Positions 63,839 to 64,000 of a stretch of DNA of 64,000 nucleotides are shown here, one piece after another. Source of the DNA: PFL42 sp963789825 (lineage in GTDB: Bacteria > Chloroflexota > Anaerolineae > Anaerolineales > E44-bin32); the NCBI GenBank assembly GCA_963789825.1, contig CAWBME010000004.1, positions 50,697-114,696 of the forward strand, written 5' to 3'. The notes under the pieces are model-generated. The model was not told the origin of the DNA, did no database searches, and saw nothing but the letters and a program-made list of their open reading frames with translations. Position numbers and translations under genes: made by a program. The first letter of the stretch is position 1. Every line of letters starts with the position of its first letter.

Positions 63839-64000
63839 CCAGGGGGTCCATGAAGGCAGGATGAGAAACTAGCGGGCAAGCTGCGCAGCTCGAGAAGCCG
63901 AGAGCGGTAGATTGTGGCGCGGTGATGATTACCCACACTGCGCGCCCTCACCCGGGCGCCGAACGCCCTGCATCCTGCGCCAGCGCGTCCGAGGGAGCCC

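Overview
The window is about 64 kb of high-GC bacterial chromosome. Densely packed housekeeping genes, lipoproteins with Pro/Thr-rich linkers, an F420-type LLM oxidoreductase, an AAA-R3H ATPase next to thymidylate kinase and a glutamyl-tRNA amidotransferase set suggest Chloroflexota, probably an Anaerolineae-like lineage. This is inference from gene content and style; there is no rRNA in the window. No phage, IS element, CRISPR array or tRNA was seen. About 35 apparent single-base frame changes, many in conserved domains and some cancelling within tens of bases, point to a contig with indel errors. Broken genes are therefore annotated as one locus each, with the frame changes noted.

Layout. 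1-3.6 kb: a CPBP-type membrane protease, an SdpI-like membrane protein, an SPFH/stomatin protein and a YtrA-type GntR regulator (all minus), with one perfect and one near-perfect parS palindrome between them. 3.7-6.8 kb: pdxS, a Nim-like flavin protein, pdxT and a GNAT-like protein, tightly coupled (PLP synthesis). 6.8-12.2 kb: a GT39-like glycosyltransferase, the AAA-R3H ATPase, tmk and a methyltransferase. 12.5-19.7 kb: a C45-type hydrolase, two lipoproteins, small membrane proteins, a Vps62-like membrane protein and an FmdB zinc-ribbon protein. 19.7-22.2 kb: gmk, rhomboid and a ferredoxin-NADP reductase-like flavoprotein with a textbook promoter. 22.3-26.8 kb: M19 dipeptidase, LLM oxidoreductase, thioesterase, a membrane protein and lipA. 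26.9-27.5 kb: a glycosyltransferase fragment between duplicated sequence blocks. 27.5-30.8 kb: an EamA exporter, a formate/nitrite channel and a GAF-PP2C phosphatase.

30.8-36.9 kb: a MrfA-like helicase carrying an inserted HNH domain, then an iron-uptake locus (DtxR-FeoA regulator and FeoB, the latter apparently split in two) with an IdeR/DtxR box inside its promoter. 37.0-40.9 kb: three related polytopic membrane proteins and a secreted TIM-barrel-like lipoprotein in one overlapping run. 40.9-48.4 kb: corA, mutM, an M24 peptidase, an HExxH lipoprotein, a zinc-ribbon protein and a membrane GTPase. 48.4-48.9 kb: a non-coding region with two perfect DnaA boxes. 49-60 kb: glutamate dehydrogenase, gatB, an aminotransferase, a GH13_18 phosphorylase plus GH63-like hydrolase pair (possibly glucosylglycerate metabolism), a sugar nucleotidyltransferase, gatA and gatC. 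60-64 kb: a PspC protein, a bactofilin-like membrane protein, and two tandem paralogues of unknown function sharing an upstream element and each followed by a hairpin terminator.

Functionally the window combines nucleotide and cofactor synthesis (tmk, gmk, PLP, lipoate), tRNA-dependent amidation, iron and magnesium uptake, DNA repair (mutM, helicase) and several uncharacterised surface and membrane proteins. The parS sites and DnaA boxes raise the possibility of an origin-proximal location.
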